Notes under the pieces: generated by a model
Told to the model about the DNA's origin: nothing
The model's database searches: none
The model's input: the letters and a program-made list of their open reading frames with translations, nothing else
Assembly (NCBI GenBank): GCA_034336665.1
Contig: CM067592.1
Location: 53,434,473-53,498,472, forward strand
Length of the DNA stretch: 64,000 bases
From: Luscinia megarhynchos
Taxonomy: Eukaryota; Chordata; Aves; Passeriformes; Turdidae
Direction: 5' to 3'
Shown here: positions 50,946 to 60,671 of the stretch, in pieces
Numbering within the stretch: the first letter of the stretch is position 1
Layout of the letters: every line of letters starts with the position of its first letter
Made by a program: the position numbers and the translations under genes

Positions 50946-50966
50946 ACACACACACACACACACACA
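50946..50966. repeat. (CA)n microsatellite
   Basis: About ten CA units. It explains the HTHTHTHN peptide on + and MCVCVCVYE on -. Confidence 0.95.
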
Positions 50967-51774
50967 TAATAAAAAAAAAAGCCCCCCAAAAATCCCAACC
51001 ACCTGTACTTTTACCAGGCACATAATTCAAGGATTTGGGTGTCAGAGAAATAGAAGCCCAGTTTACTTTAAAAAAAAACAAACAACCCCGAATATGTCTG
51101 AAACAGGTTATATGGCTTCCCTCAGAGAAACTTAAATAAACATTTTTGGGCTGAAGAATGTTTAAAAAAACATTCTTACAGCATTTGCCTAATGAGAAAT
51201 ATAGAGAGATATGATAGAAAGCATCTGGTTTTCCACCAGAGAAGTTATTGGAGGAAAGAGCTGTTTTATTTACTTGGTTTGTCTGTGAAATAGTGAGATT
51301 ATCCAAGTCAGCTCAGCAGTGCTTTTCTCTGTGCATCATTTCTGTGTGGACAGCTTGCAATGGAGTGTATCTTCCCCCTTCAAGACAGGAGGCTCTAAAT
51401 CAAGTATTTTGCATACATCCACAAATACCCATCACCAGCCAGACTGCTACAAACATTACCCACAGAAGGATCATACATAGTCAATGGCAAACATATAATA
51501 AGCAAGGAGCCAATACAACATTTATGAAGCTACATTATTAGTAGATGCTCTCTAGAGTTTTACAACCAGAAACTTGAAGTAGCCAATTGCTGTTTGTTAG
51601 CAGACTGCGTTAAGTGAAGCCAGCTATTATGATTGAAGAATTTTGCTTTCATGTGCCTAATGTTGTAGTAAACAGCTCATAAACTGCAAGTTATGAGATT
51701 AAGGCAATGGGCAAAAGCCTCGCATTCTGTTATTACTGAGATTTTGTGCATATATTGTCAGAAGATAGTATTTC
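50967..51774. other. AT-rich non-coding DNA, no gene seen
   Basis: No exon or transposon recognised up to the target-site duplication of the solo LTR. Confidence 0.55.
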
Positions 51775-51779
51775 CTCTG
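51775..51779. repeat. Target-site duplication, left copy
   Basis: ctctg immediately before the LTR, repeated exactly at 52517-52521 immediately after it. Confidence 0.85.
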
Positions 51780-51888
51780 TGTCACGGTCCGCCTAGTTAG
51801 AGCGGGGGATGTGAAGGTTCTTTTAAGAATCTCAGGGTGCAAAAGACACACAAAGGGACAAAATCAGTTGCTCTTGCAACAAATGCAC

Positions 51889-51894
51889 TTTATT
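51889..51894 (-). terminator. LTR polyadenylation signal AATAAA
   Basis: tttatt on +, AATAAA on the minus strand, downstream of the LTR TATA box in element orientation and about 110 bp before the element's end. Confidence 0.75.
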
Positions 51895-52067
51895 TTGTGC
51901 CAACCAAATGCGATAGTGGGACGAAGAGAAAGAGAGAGAGACAGAAAGAGGGAGAGAAAGGGGGTTGGGATTATAGCTACCAAGACGGGCAGACGATCCT
52001 CGTGGAACCAGCCAATAGATGTCCGTTGCCGTCTGGGAGGATCCCGGGGGGTCTTTTTTCGAGGATG

Positions 52068-52075
52068 TTTTTATA
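52068..52075 (-). promoter_or_regulatory. LTR TATA box
   Basis: TATAAAAA on the minus strand, about 175 bp upstream of the AATAAA in element orientation and directly 3' (in element sense) of the U3 tandem repeat. Confidence 0.65.
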
Positions 52076-52082
52076 GTCTTTT

Positions 52083-52196
52083 CCAAAGCGAGTGGCTTCT
52101 GGCCAAAAGGTGGGAAGGCTTGTGGACCATTGTTCATGGCCAAAGCGAGTGGCCTTTAGCCAAAAGGTGGGAGGGCTTGTGGACCATTGTATGTGG
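52083..52196. repeat. 57-bp tandem duplication in the LTR U3
   Basis: Copy 1 is 52083-52139 and copy 2 is 52140-52196, both beginning ccaaagcgagtggc and both containing ccaaaaggtggga and cttgtggaccattgt. They differ at a handful of positions. U3 tandem repeats commonly act as retroviral enhancers. Both copies contain ccattgt (SOX-like ACAATGG on the minus strand), and a third ccattgt lies at 52307-52313. Confidence 0.93.
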
Positions 52197-52516
52197 AGAT
52201 CGTTGCTCCAAGAAACAGGTGGAAACTGGTCGCTACAGCAAGCAGCCAGCTCGAGAGCAGCGCACTACGGCAAGCTCCAGGCACACCAACAGTCCTTGTG
52301 ACCAGTCCATTGTTCTCACACCTGTGGGAGCCTTGTTGTATAAACCAGTCTCATGAGAGACCAGTCCTGGTCCAATGAGCACCACCTGGAACAATCACTT
52401 GGCGTTCCTCCCATCCCTGGCCAGTGCCTTTCAGCTGCAGTTTGAGGGGTCTTCTTAGACCTTGGGCGAAGGTCGTTGGGCAGAACAAACGAGAGGCTTT
52501 TAGACGGACTCTTACA

Positions 52517-52521
52517 CTCTG
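52517..52521. repeat. Target-site duplication, right copy
   Basis: ctctg, identical to 51775-51779. Confidence 0.85.
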
Positions 52522-54130
52522 AAATATTAATGTTGCAGCATGGTACTTTACACTGCAAGTAAAGACAAGACAAGCCTTTATGTCAATGAATATACAGCCT
52601 AAAATGAGTACAGAAATAGAAATGGAAGCCTTAGGGAAAAGAACATCACAAAATGAACAAAATAAAGGTAGAATTAACTACAAACACATATGCATATGGG
52701 TAGTTAATTGCACTTTATCTAGCTACAGTGAGAATTTACATTGCTGTTTAAAAGGAAATAGAGGGTATACATGTGAGATGATAAAAATATATTTAAAAAG
52801 CTTTCTCAAGACTTAGATCAAGAATACACCTTGGGAAAAAAAGGTCCAGAATAAAACTTCACTTTTGAAAGCCTGTGGCTAAACAGCGAGTGTACACTAC
52901 AAAGAAGATCAAACTCTCTACAAATGTGGTGCATATGTTGTAACATCAATATTTTTTTCTTTAATGTGTTCAGAGATCACAACTGATGTCACACTGACAT
53001 TTTGAATTTCTGCCTTGAGGACTTTTAAACAGATGCATATAACTAGAAAGCAACTGGACAGACTACAACTTCTCATTTATTAGCTGCTCAGAAATCACGA
53101 CCTTCACTGATTGTTGAAAGTTCCAAAGCATGACAATTTGAGACAAATCTGTCTGTTTTCCATGGTGTAAGCACAAATGAAAAATTAGAAACTCTGTGCA
53201 AAAAAAATATGCCAGATGTCAAAATAAGCATTCTCAGTAGGAAAAGGATAGCAATTGTCCTATCAGATTATTTTCCTTGACATTGTGAAATAATGCAACA
53301 CATTCCAAACAGCAATTAAAACCATCAACAACCACTAACAAAACACACACATAAACCAAAAAAAACCCAACCAAACAACAACAAAAAAATACAAAGCCCA
53401 GGATATAAAATAAGCATTAAAAAGTATTCAGAACTGTATATCAGGAAAAGTTAATGTGCAAGGGCAATCAAGACTACAGTCCAAACCTGCCAATTTAACC
53501 AATGCTGTAGCTGTTTCTGAATTTCATTACCACTGCCATGCCACAACAATAGAGGGGACATGTGTGAAATCAGACCCTTGGACTATGACCAGCTAAAGTT
53601 GTTAAGTGACAGCCTTAGGTAAGTCGAAAAAAATTCTGGTAACGTCAGCACAATTACAAGCAGAGAGAGATGACTTAGAGCCAACAAAACTATCCCAGTT
53701 CAGGGATAGCATTTGATAATCTTGCATTTCTAATTATCAGCTTCGCTTCTACAATTATTGCATAGAATTATCACCAATTTACTACAGTTATTTCCATATC
53801 AATCATTTCCTACATGTGATAATGCACATTTTCAGAAATTAAATAACCTAAACCAACAAAACCAAAAGGACAAAGAAAAAAAATCCCAATCATAAAAAAA
53901 AAAAAAAAAAAAAGAGAAATTACAACAAAAAATAATTAATATTTAGAAAAGATCTGTTTGAAAGCTTATTCAAATATTCTTGCAAGTTGAAATCATGTAG
54001 AAGGATTGGCAGCAAGCCTTCTCATTCATCTAGTGTCCAAAAGAGGTATTTGAAAATTCAAAAAGGAATCAGGAAACTTAATCAAAGTAAAAATATTAAA
54101 CAGTAAGGATTGTTTACGACAGAGAATGTT
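52522..54130. other. AT-rich non-coding DNA, no gene seen
   Basis: No exon or transposon recognised. An A/C-rich run lies at 53337-53395 and an A20 run near 53896-53915. Confidence 0.55.
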
Positions 54131-54303
54131 CCTGAGCTATGTAATACTGTCTCCCTGCAGAAGCTGTGCCTGTGCTCTGAGGCAGGGACAGAGCGCTGGG
54201 GCCGCTCCTGGTGCCTCTGAGGGCAGCTGGGACAGCCTTGCCTCTGCCTGGGCTGCCTTCTGTGCTAAAGACAAAAGCAGAGAAGGTTGTTTCTGCTTGA
54301 GCT
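54131..54303. other. GC-rich flank left of the assembly gap
   Basis: Abrupt change from AT-rich DNA to GC-rich sequence (cagggacagagcgctggggc, then ggcagctgggacagcc). Frames stay open on both strands because of composition. It could be a CpG-rich regulatory region or a GC-rich interspersed repeat; not resolved. Confidence 0.5.
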
Positions 54304-54403
54304 NNNNNNNNNNNNNNNNNNNNNNNNNNNNNNNNNNNNNNNNNNNNNNNNNNNNNNNNNNNNNNNNNNNNNNNNNNNNNNNNNNNNNNNNNNNNNNNNN
54401 NNN
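54304..54403. other. Assembly gap, exactly 100 N
   Basis: 100 N is the usual placeholder for a gap of unknown size. Open frames crossing it (54114-54491) are meaningless. Confidence 0.99.
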
Positions 54404-54480
54404 GGGCCGAGGCGCGTGCAATCACTGCGGCCAGGGCAGGGCGAGCGTGTCTGCGGCTGAAAAAGGGACTGCAACTGTGC
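54404..54480. other. GC- and CpG-rich flank right of the assembly gap
   Basis: gggccgaggcgcgtgcaatc and cagggcgagcgtgtctgcgg show the highest local CpG density in the window. It returns to AT-rich DNA by about 54480. Confidence 0.6.
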
Positions 54481-56498
54481 TATTTCATTAGAAATGTCCT
54501 TGTGATCACTTACCTATGCCAAGATTATTTGTGGTTTCTGATAAGCCTTTTTCGTTTAAGCATATTTCATTAAAAGCTTCACAGCTGTTGATCCGGATGA
54601 CCTTCTATCTCCACATGACACATGGACTAGGTGTGATCTGCTGAGCACCCATGCAAACCGATTTTGCGCCTTCAGCTCTGCACCTTCATTCACAGAATCT
54701 GATGTCTCTGCCATACTGCTCTGACACCACTGTGCTTGGTGAAGGAAACCAAGCACAAACGAAATGGAAGCAGTGATGTCCACATGAGAACATTTTGCCT
54801 CTGCTAAAAGGGAACGTTTGAATTTAAATCACTAAAACACTTCAGCAACTACAAAGCTCAGTGCCTGAGTACTCTAAAGTTAAAAATTGTGACAACTGAC
54901 ATTTTTAAATTTTATTTTATTTTATTGTATCTAAGAGCAGCATTCATCATTTTAGAAAAGATCGTTTTCTCTTGTATGGTAAATGCTCCACATGGAAGCA
55001 GATAAAGTTCTTCTGCTGAATCAGATCTTAATTCGTATCACATTTATCCAGTCGAAATGCTCTAGTTTTGTCGTGCTATGTTAATGTCTATTGAAACTAA
55101 ATTGTAATCTTTTCAGTACAACAGATTTCCTTAAAAGATTCTCATACGCAAGTTTGGTCTTTATATTACAAATTTCATTTCACTGTAAGCTTTTACATTT
55201 ATATTACCGCTTAACATGAATTCTCACTGAAATGTGATCTGACAATTTAGATCTGTATTTATTCATGCTAAGCCTTCTGCTTCACAACTACTGAAAGTGT
55301 CGTATATTCATTGCAGAAATAATATTTCCTGCTATTCCCAATAATGAAGGTCACACCAAGCTTCAAGTGAAAGGAAATGTAATGTTTCATGTTTTTCAGT
55401 TTGGCACACTTTTTAAATGCCTTCTTATAATCATCTATAGCAGAGCATTTATACAAATTTTCTCCCCTAACTCCATTTTCTCTCTTTTAGGTCAGGAAAA
55501 TAGCTTATGTATGTGACACAGACAGAAGAAAAATCAACAAACACACCGATTCAAAACTTACTGAGCTATACAGTTAAAACCAAACAAACTGGACCAAACC
55601 ACTCTCAGGCTCAGGCCTGTCAGTGCCTGAGTTTCATTCCTGCACTCTTATGGCATCAGAAAAATCTTACATTTTTGGCATATGCAAAGAAAGCATCCCA
55701 AAGAGATCTATAAGCTGTTGAGCTTCATGTTCATATTAATCTAGATCAATAAGAATAACTGCACAGCTCTAGTTCCATGATGAAAGTATGGTCGATTTTT
55801 AATTCAGTTTTATCTGCACACTAGTGCCTCAGTTCCTACCTTGTCATCAGTATGCACCAACCATAGCTACTCTGCTAATTTCTGCATTACACATTTGTAC
55901 ATTACACCTCCAAAGGTATTGAAGGCTCAGAACAATAGATATTGCTGTCATGGAAAGACAGCTTCTGAAAATTTGAGTGCATTTTTCTGCTTAAAAATGT
56001 TGGTTGCTTTTCCTTTCGGTATTTTGAAATGTGCAGGTATCATTTGTACTAAGTACGTTTCCAACACTCTATCATATAGAAAATGTTTTAATGTATAATT
56101 TAAAACAATAATATCAACAATATGCACATAAAATATTTATATGATAATTCTTAAATAAAAAATGTACAGTTTTTGTAGATTAGTTACAGGAAACATCTAT
56201 TACTAGGTTGTCTAAATTTTCTACGCTTTAATATATTTAACACAAGATAAATTGGGTTGGGAGGGACTTTCGTGTACATGTTGTTTGCTTGCAGGGTTGG
56301 TTTTTTTTTAAGTTAAACATTTTTGCTACAAAATAGGGCATTTTCTGAAGCAGTTATTCAATTCTTCATGATATCTCTCAAGAAAGCATATTTCATGTGA
56401 AAACAATTATTTCCATTTTAAAGCACATATAATAAGAACTTTCAAATGTTAACACTTTTAGAGACAGTATTATAGCACCTGTAGCAGAAAATCCGGGG
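54481..56498. other. AT-rich non-coding DNA, no gene seen
   Basis: No exon or transposon recognised. Confidence 0.55.
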
Positions 56499-56599
56499 AA
56501 AAAAACCAAAAACCAACCAACCAACCAAACAAAAAAACCACCAAAAAAAAACCCCAAACAAAAACAAACAAACCCAAACAAAAACAAACAAAAAAAACC
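56499..56599. repeat. 101-nt tract of only A and C
   Basis: Every base on the + strand from 56499 to 56599 is A or C, in runs such as aaccaaccaaccaa and aaacaaaaacaaac. It lies at the 3' side of the truncated antisense LTR. Antisense translation gives the FGFFFGGFFVWLVGWF peptide (56393-56635), not a gene. Confidence 0.95.
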
Positions 56600-56647
56600 T
56601 AATTCAGCTGCAATGTGAGTTTTGTGTCTGCACAAGTGTTAAAAAGT

Positions 56648-57390
56648 TTGCATCCTCACCTTCCCCAGGCTCAGCTTCACTGCCAAATTCTCTAGCTCCT
56701 TCACCCTGCAGTGCAGGGTCATGGTCAGTTCATCACACGTCTCGGCCGCTCTTCCTCCAAAGGGGCAGGATGGACAACACGCTTCTCCTGATCCATTGCA
56801 GGAATCCCTCCCAAGGGAGACAGTCCTCCATGAACTCCTTCCACAGGCTGCAGTTCTTCACAAACGGCTCCACTTTGGGTCCCTCACAGGTCACAACTCC
56901 TGCCAGAAAACCTCCCACAGCGTGGGCTCCTCTCTTCATGGGGCCACAGGTCCTGCTCCAGCACAGGCTTCCCACAGGGTCAAAGCCTCTTTGGGCACCC
57001 ACCTGCTCTAATGTGGGATCCTCCCCAGGCTACAGTGGATCTCTGCTCCACCATGGATTTCCACGGCTGCAGGAGCACAGCTTCCTCACCACGGTCTGCA
57101 CAAGGGGCTGCAGGGGAATCTCTGCTCTGGCACCTGGAGCACCTCCTCCCCCTCTGACTTTGGTGTCTGCAGAGCTGTTTCTAGCACATATTCTCACTTC
57201 ATTCTCCCCTGGCTGCCATTGCTCCTGCACAAAATCTCCTTCCCCCTGCTCAATTTGTTGTCTCCGAGGTGTTCCTGCTGTCACTGCCGGCCCAGCCCTG
57301 ACCAGCAGTGTGTCTGTCCTGAAGCCCACTGGCTCTGTCGGACACAGGGGAACCTTCTGCCAGCTTCTCACAGAAACCATCCCCACAGCC
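56648..57390 (-). mobile_element. ERV LTR, 3'-truncated (antisense), same family as 41225-42235
   Basis: On the minus strand it carries the same motifs in the same order as the LTR at 41225: a GGCAGTGACAGCAGGAACACCT region, ACAAATTGAG in the TATA position, CAGCAATGGCAGCC-like sequence, GGAGGTGCTCCAGG, CAGAGATTCCCCTGCAGCCC and GTGCAGACCGTGGTGAGG. The poly(A) signal and the terminal region present at 42040-42235 are absent, so the copy is truncated after GAAGCTGAGCCTGGGGAAGG. The 210-codon + frame (56770-57402) and its minus-strand neighbours are LTR composition, not a protein. Confidence 0.78.
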
Positions 57391-58581
57391 CCCTGTCACT
57401 GAAATTTGGCAATACAACCCAAATACAGCCGTAATACTGCTGGTTGGATTTCAGCCTCAGCCTTCAACTTTCAGCAGGCAGAGATAATTTCCATCAGTAG
57501 GATAAGTCTCCTCATAGTTTTCAGGAAAAAAATGTTCGATTTACTTTTAAAATGGTAATTCTCTTGAACTAGGTCAACCTTCCAAGCCTAATTCCCTGGA
57601 TACTTCAAACTTCTGGGTAGACTTGCACAGACATCAGTTACTTTGAGCAACAGCAGGGCTGCAGCCAAAGCTTGGTGGTGAGAGGAGCAGGATCATCATC
57701 TGCTGCTGCTCCAGATACATCAGCAGACTCAACTTCTCCTGTCCTTAAGGATGAGACAACAGAGGAACCAGAACATCTTTTGATGTTTACCAGCTACAAA
57801 GCGTGAAAATAATTTCCAAGCAAATATGAAAGATGGACCAGAGAAAAATATTTTCCCAAAACCTTCTTCCTCAGCATCTCTAGCAAGTTATGGTTGCCAA
57901 AGGAACCTTATTGAAGCAAATACATCAAGCAATCTCCGGTAGTCCTTCTCAGTGGTAGCCATAATTTTTGTACAGTTCTTGTACTACTTATTGTTGCAAT
58001 AGCTGGACAAACCTGTCTCTTGTTGGCTTGGCCACCCACACTTTCTCAGCACATAGACACTGCCCTTCCTTCCCAGGCTGCTGAGCTGAACACTACCCAG
58101 GGTACTCCACTGAAGGAGAGGAGGAGGAGGGCAGGAAATGTTCAAAGATTCAACTCTTCCTCTTTTCTCTTTCTTCTTAAGGGCGTTCACTACTTAAGAG
58201 AAACCTAGCAAAATCTTTTGGTCAGCCTAAGCTGTAGGTTTCAAACGCCCATTAAACCTCTTCAAGACAGACATTGGTCTTTCACTAGCATACGGCTCAG
58301 TTCTCCTATCCTGGTGTCTCCAAAGGCTGGCAACCAGCTTGTATGCTTTTGCAACAGTCATCTGCAAGAGGAGGCCAATGGCTTCATTTTTGCTTTTTTT
58401 GAAGGAAAACTGGCCTCAGAGAAGCCCAAAAAAGCTGGGAGGGACACCTGCTGCCAACAAGCCTTTTAGTCCCACAATGCAGCCCGGCCATGCTTCTGCT
58501 GCCTCTGCTCCTTCACCAAGTCATGGCACACCTTCCTAAAAACAGCTGGACACCTTGCACACAATACCTGAGGCTTCATGC
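57391..58581. other. Mixed-composition non-coding DNA, no gene seen
   Basis: Somewhat more GC-rich than most of the window. No exon or transposon recognised. Short frames at 57984-58539 lack domains. Confidence 0.5.
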
Positions 58582-58980
58582 TGTTATGATCCAGAGAGAG
58601 ATGCTTCTGTCTGAATTAAGGTGTTACAGAGACCATATGACAATGCCAGTAATAATTTTTTAAACTGTAAATGTGATGTAGAAAAAAGTAATAGAAAAAA
58701 AGGAGTAGGGCAGAGGAGAAAGAGAGCAAACAGGAAATAGCCACCACCCACGGTTCCAGCAGTGTCCCACTGCTGCTTCTTCACTCTGGGCTTCTCAGTG
58801 GGGGCATCCTGGAGCCATTCTTCTGGAGGAACCCCCTCTATACAGTCCAAGTTCCAGATATCTGCACGTTGGTCACAGGTGCTCCTGTAACTTGGGGTGG
58901 CATGTGTATGAGCAGTTGCTTCCTTTCCCACAGCTTGCCAGAGTGGGAATGTTTTGTCTGGACATGTCAACTAGGCTGAG
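58582..58980 (-). mobile_element. Possible LTR end, boundary uncertain
   Basis: tgttatgatccagag at 58582 resembles the terminus tgtcacggtcc of the 51780 LTR, with three transitions as from CpG decay. actgtaaatgtgatgtagaaa-type sequence follows, as in an R/U5-like AT-rich segment. I cannot find the opposite end or a target-site duplication, so this is tentative. Confidence 0.3.
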
Positions 58981-60671
58981 TTAACCAAATCTCACCTCCA
59001 TCAGGCTTGGAATTAGCATCTTTCTGTTGTAATTTTCTCCTGTCTGTGATTATCTCAAGGTCCTGCTTGGGTGATCCGTCTTATAGCAAGTTCCTTTTGT
59101 TGCCTTGACTGTTTTCAGATGACCAACTGTGGGCTTTAGGTCCTCAAACCCCACGGTAGCCATGCACAGCAGCTCTGCAGGCCCTTGGGGTTGCCCTGCA
59201 GCCCTTTAAGCACCCACAGTTTCACATGGTTGTTCACTCTGGTAAAATTGTCTGCTCTGGCTATGCTCAGGCCACAACTCCCAAATGTCCCTCCCTGACA
59301 GTGGAAGCAAAAGGCTGGGACTCCAGCACCCATCACACTGGACTGATTCCCCAGCAGGCACCCAGCCAGCAGACTGCCAGACATCTGCAAATAAACCATC
59401 CAAATGACATACACTTTCCAGCTGTCTTGTCATTTTATGGCTGAATCACAGACCTTGGATCTAATCGGAGAGCTTTCCAAGTTTGTGCAAAGTTATACTG
59501 AATCAAACCGCAGTGGGGGCATGAGTTCAACTAAAGTTAAAAGGTGGAAACACACTTCCTACCAAAACCTAGTGAAAAAAACATTACTGTTAGAAACATT
59601 GACCAAGACCAGTGGACATCACTTGAAAACTAGCCTAGTAAATGTGCTTTCCTGCAGAGGACAAGCAGATTTTGCTTGACCAGTTTTCTCAGCCCCAGGG
59701 CTCCAACATGGGTACATAAACCCCAAGAGTGAGCAAGAATATCCACTGTGGCATGGGGAGGAAGCAGCAGAACTTTAATTTATATTTATTTTATAGCAAA
59801 ACCAAATGGACAAAAAACCAAAAATCCCAACAACAACAAAACCACTTAAAAATAAATTAAGCTTTTGCATTAAAATTATATTTTACATGCAAATAAACAC
59901 CAGTGTTTCCACTCACCTCATGTGTCAGAGCATCCCAGGCTACACACAGTGCCAAGGTCTCCTCAGTGAAGAAGGTATCAACAGCACAGAGAGCTTCAAA
60001 CAGTGCTCTCCCTCATCCACTCACTTTCAGTGTATTGCTACATAACGCAGCTCATATGGACCAACTCAAGTGCATTTACAGCATCTGTGCTCTACTCTGA
60101 AGTAGACTGCCCTTCCAAAATGGACACAGCTCACAGAGCTTCCTGCAAAGAAACCACAGGTGGAAGACAATCCTGATATTCCAAACATGCAAGAACATGG
60201 AAAAGCTGACAGGTTTACAATTCATCCTAGAAGGACCTTTTTTAATAATGCACTACACAAAACTGATGCTTAACTGGGTGCCAGAATTAACAGATACAAA
60301 CGTTCTCTGTACTGGTCATTGATACAGAGGGTTCATTTCACCTGTGACATGAAAAAAACTTGAATTTAGATTGCTATATCCAGCTGCAATTTTAGTCCAG
60401 CTGCAATTTTAGTCCATGCAAGGAGGTTTATCAATCAAATTTGAGTAATTTATGTACACTTACTACCTACCTAACTCTTTGGAGCTCTAAGGAACTTTGT
60501 CTTCAGTCCCTCTCGTTCATGGAAAGAGGGCATTAATGTGGAAAACAAACCTCTAGCAGGGTTCCTCAGGACAACTGTTCATCTATGGCTCTTCAAGTAC
60601 AAGCAAGGGCCCGTCAATACTAGCTCTTCATGCATTTGAAACACGGTATAATAGTACATTCCTAGCATTAA
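58981..60671. other. Non-coding DNA, no gene seen
   Basis: No exon or transposon recognised. An exact 17-bp tandem duplication lies at 60380-60413. Overlapping frames at 59136-59444 on both strands are unsupported. Confidence 0.5.
60380..60413. repeat. Exact 17-bp tandem duplication
   Basis: ccagctgcaattttagt occurs twice back to back without mismatch, so it is probably recent or a polymorphic indel. Confidence 0.95.

Larger units (their letters stand above)
51780..52516 (-). mobile_element. Solo ERV LTR, 737 bp (antisense)
   Basis: The + strand starts tgtcacggtccg and ends cggactcttaca. Read on the minus strand the element therefore runs TGTAAGAGTCCG...CGGACCGTGACA, with the TG...CA ends and short inverted termini of a retroviral LTR. 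Both flanks carry ctctg, a 5-bp target-site duplication. On the minus strand, TATAAAAA lies at 52075-52068 and AATAAA at 51894-51889, about 110 bp from the 3' edge, giving a sensible U3-R-U5 order. U3 contains a 57-bp tandem duplication (52083-52196). No gag, pol or env sequence adjoins, so it is a solo LTR left by LTR-LTR recombination. A 5-bp duplication fits ERVL-type or some class I elements better than the usual 6 bp of alpha/beta-like elements; I do not assign a family. Confidence 0.93.

Noticed and set aside
51811..52356. 181-codon frame with an internal peptide repeat (AKRWEGLWTIV twice)
   Set aside because: The repeat is the 57-bp U3 tandem duplication of the solo LTR read in frame (57 is divisible by 3).
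54114..54491. Open frames with a run of unknown residues
   Set aside because: They span the 100-N gap.
56770..57402. 210-codon plus-strand frame, longest in the window
   Set aside because: It is antisense to an ERV LTR with matching motifs at 41.2-42.2 kb; no protein family is visible.
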